Shown: piece after piece, positions 6,290 through 7,612 of the stretch
Numbering within the stretch: position 1 is the first letter of the stretch
How the letters are laid out: the number at the start of each line of letters is the position of its first letter
NCBI GenBank assembly: GCA_903881205.1
Contig: CAIRSC010000062.1
Location: forward strand, 1 to 7,612
Source of the DNA: an uncultured bacterium
GTDB taxonomy: Bacteria > Patescibacteriota > Minisyncoccia > Phycocordibacterales > UBA2100
Reading direction: 5' to 3'
DNA length: 7,612 nucleotides
Position numbers and translations under genes: made by a program
The notes under the pieces: generated by a model
The model's input: only the letters and a program-made list of their open reading frames with translations
What the model was told of the DNA's origin: nothing
The model's database searches: none

Positions 6290-7513
6290 ATGACCATCAA
6301 CGATACTATTCAGGAGACGTATGTAGCGCTTTCCGCCAACAAAGTCCGTTCGAGTCTCACCATCCTCGGCATCGTGATCGGAATCTCATCAGTAATCGCT
6401 CTCGTCTCGATCGGCCAGGGCGCGACCAAGTCCATCCAGGCAAGCATTCAATCGATCGGCTCGAATTTGCTCGTCATCACACCGGGAGCGCAGCGCAGCC
6501 CCGGCGGATTCGGCGCCTCAGGAGGACGCGGCAACGCAAAAACATTGACACTCGATGATGCAACTGCGATCGCCACCGTGGCCAATGTGAGCGCCGTCGC
6601 CAGTGAAGTCGCCGGCCGCTACCAAGTCACCGCGCAAGGCACCAATACCAACACGACGGTGACCGGTGTATCTGAGGATTATCCGACTATTCGCAATGTG
6701 CAGGTCGCCGACGGACGTTTCGTCAATGATTCCGACAGTAATTCGCTTACCAAAGTCGCGGTGCTCGGCCCCACCACAGCAGGAGATCTTGTAGCTGCCG
6801 GTACCGAACCGGTCGGGCAGACCATCCGAATCAACGGCATACAATTCAAGATCATTGGCGTCACTGTTGCCAAGGGCGGTTCGGGATTCACCAATGCAGA
6901 CGACGCTATCTATATCCCACTGAAAGCCGCGCAACGATTCCTTTCGGGCAACAACTATCTCACGACGATTGATGTGCAGGCGGCAAGCGCCGACGTCACC
7001 ACACAGGTACTCAACGATGCCACGCAACTATTGCTTGACCGTCACCACATCAGCGACCCGACCGCCGCGGATTTCAGCATTCTCAATCAGGCGGACATTC
7101 TCGCGAGCGCATCAACAATCACCACCACTCTCACCTACCTACTGGGTGCGATCGCCGGTATATCGCTACTCGTCGGCGGCATCGGCATCATGAACATGAT
7201 GCTTACTACGGTGACGGAGCGCACGCGCGAGATCGGACTGCGCAAAGCGATTGGCGCCAAGCGTGCAGACATATCGCGCCAATTCCTGATCGAAGCGATT
7301 GCACTGACCGTGATCGGCGGCGTTCTCGGCATTCTGCTCGGATCGGCCATATCATTTGGAGTGAACGCGACCGGGCTCGTATCGACGAGTGTCTCGCTCT
7401 CCTCGATAGCGCTGGCATTCGGCGTTTCCGCCGGAATCGGGATCATCTTCGGCTGGTATCCGGCACGGCGTGCAGCATCACTGAACCCTATAGAAGCGCT
7501 TCGCTACGAATAG
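6290..7513 (+). CDS. ABC transporter permease, MacB/YknZ (FtsX) type
   Basis: 407-residue permease with the MacB topology: cytoplasmic N-terminal helix, first membrane helix about 22-42 (KVRSSLTILGIVIGISSVIA), a large extracytoplasmic domain about 45-275, then three membrane helices about 281-305, 333-357 and 369-390. The FtsX-type cytoplasmic loop TERTREIGLRKAIGAKR (309-325), which contacts the ATPase, and the terminal PARRAASLNPIEALRYE are textbook for the family. A Gly-rich stretch at 71-82 interrupts the start of the outer domain. The start is the ATG at 6290. The frame is open to a GTG at 6230, but that would overlap the ATPase gene by 59 nt and place extra charged residues before the conserved N-terminus. 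The gene lies 1 nt after the ATPase stop (TAA-T-ATG) and ends in TAG. Such permeases work by mechanotransmission with an adaptor, not by classical alternating access. Cargo is unknown. Confidence 0.95.
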   Translation: MTINDTIQETYVALSANKVRSSLTILGIVIGISSVIALVSIGQGATKSIQASIQSIGSNLLVITPGAQRSPGGFGASGGRGNAKTLTLDDATAIATVANVSAVASEVAGRYQVTAQGTNTNTTVTGVSEDYPTIRNVQVADGRFVNDSDSNSLTKVAVLGPTTAGDLVAAGTEPVGQTIRINGIQFKIIGVTVAKGGSGFTNADDAIYIPLKAAQRFLSGNNYLTTIDVQAASADVTTQVLNDATQLLLDRHHISDPTAADFSILNQADILASASTITTTLTYLLGAIAGISLLVGGIGIMNMMLTTVTERTREIGLRKAIGAKRADISRQFLIEAIALTVIGGVLGILLGSAISFGVNATGLVSTSVSLSSIALAFGVSAGIGIIFGWYPARRAASLNPIEALRYE

Positions 7514-7523
7514 GGCGGGGTCT

Positions 7524-7529
7524 TATAAA
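7524..7529 (+). promoter_or_regulatory. Possible -10 box before the last gene
   Basis: TATAAA, five of six to the -10 consensus, lies in the 31-nt gap after the permease stop and 15 nt before the next ATG. There is no TGn extension. It could give the last gene its own short-leader transcript, but a single hexamer of this quality can easily occur by chance and the gene may simply be part of the exporter operon. Confidence 0.2.
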
Positions 7530-7544
7530 GCTAGAGAATCGTGT

Positions 7545-7612
7545 ATGAAAAATAATGCAGTCGTTACGGGAGTGGTGATCGCCATGGTCTTTGCAGGTGT
7601 TGGTTTCTTTAG
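7545..7612 (+). CDS. Start of a small membrane-anchored or secreted protein (cut by window edge)
   Basis: Twenty-two codons are visible, beginning MKNNAVVTGVVIAMVFAGVG and still open at the window end. A short polar, basic N-terminus followed by about 17 hydrophobic residues is a signal-anchor or signal peptide, so the product should be membrane-bound or exported. No lipobox cysteine is seen in the visible part. It lies 31 nt after the permease on the same strand and may be the fourth gene of the exporter operon. A weak AGAG about 8 nt before the ATG is the only ribosome-site-like sequence. The function is not recognisable from this fragment. By position it could be an accessory subunit or the exported substrate, but that is inference. 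Confidence 0.7.
   Translation, partial: MKNNAVVTGVVIAMVFAGVGFF

Noticed and set aside
6518..7027. 169-codon open frame on the minus strand inside the permease gene
   Set aside because: Antisense to the extracytoplasmic domain of a clear MacB-type permease, with no motif of its own.
7514..7544. Terminator after the permease
   Set aside because: No stem-loop with a T-run is visible in the 31-nt gap; transcription probably continues into the next gene.
1..7612. Possible UGA recoding (UGA as glycine or tryptophan), since no gene here ends in TGA
   Set aside because: Every gene reaches full family length with the standard code and no in-frame TGA is needed. Six TAA and one TAG among seven visible stops is too small a sample.

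Overview
The window looks like a piece of a compact bacterial chromosome, with base composition near half GC. It holds two gene blocks facing away from each other around a 92-nt intergenic region at 3654-3745. My best guess at the host is a member of the candidate phyla radiation (Patescibacteria/Parcubacteria-like). The reasons are very tight packing, almost no Shine-Dalgarno sequences, a split YknXYZ-type MacA/MacB exporter whose adaptor carries a large helical insert, and single-domain 'housecleaning' enzymes. This is inference from style, not proof. All complete genes end in TAA except the permease (TAG), and all read through with the standard code.

Left block (minus strand, transcribed from about 3650 down to 1): msrA (methionine sulfoxide reductase), a histidine phosphatase, a NADAR-domain protein, a Tas-like aldo/keto reductase, and tyrS (tyrosyl-tRNA synthetase, cut by the window edge before its C-terminal RNA-binding part). 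The first three are separated by only 5 and 6 nt and look like one operon of damage-repair or metabolite-sanitising enzymes. The last two have 26-nt gaps. Each of those gaps contains an extended -10 box (TGnTATAWT) 6-8 nt before the ATG, so both genes may be made from their own, nearly leaderless, transcripts.

Right block (plus strand, 3746 to the end): a membrane-fusion/HlyD-like adaptor (macA/yknX type), an ABC ATPase (macB N-terminal/yknY type), an ABC permease of the MacB-FtsX type (yknZ type), and the first 22 codons of a small protein that starts with a hydrophobic anchor. The spacings are 2, 1 and 31 nt. The first three should form one tripartite exporter or envelope-stress pump. The last gene may encode an accessory or substrate protein.

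The divergent spacer holds a perfect 6+6 inverted repeat (GTACAG-CT-CTGTAC) with a related half-site next to the msrA start, a candidate operator. No RNA gene, insertion sequence, CRISPR array, phage gene or rho-independent terminator was seen. No stretch longer than 300 nt lacks a gene.
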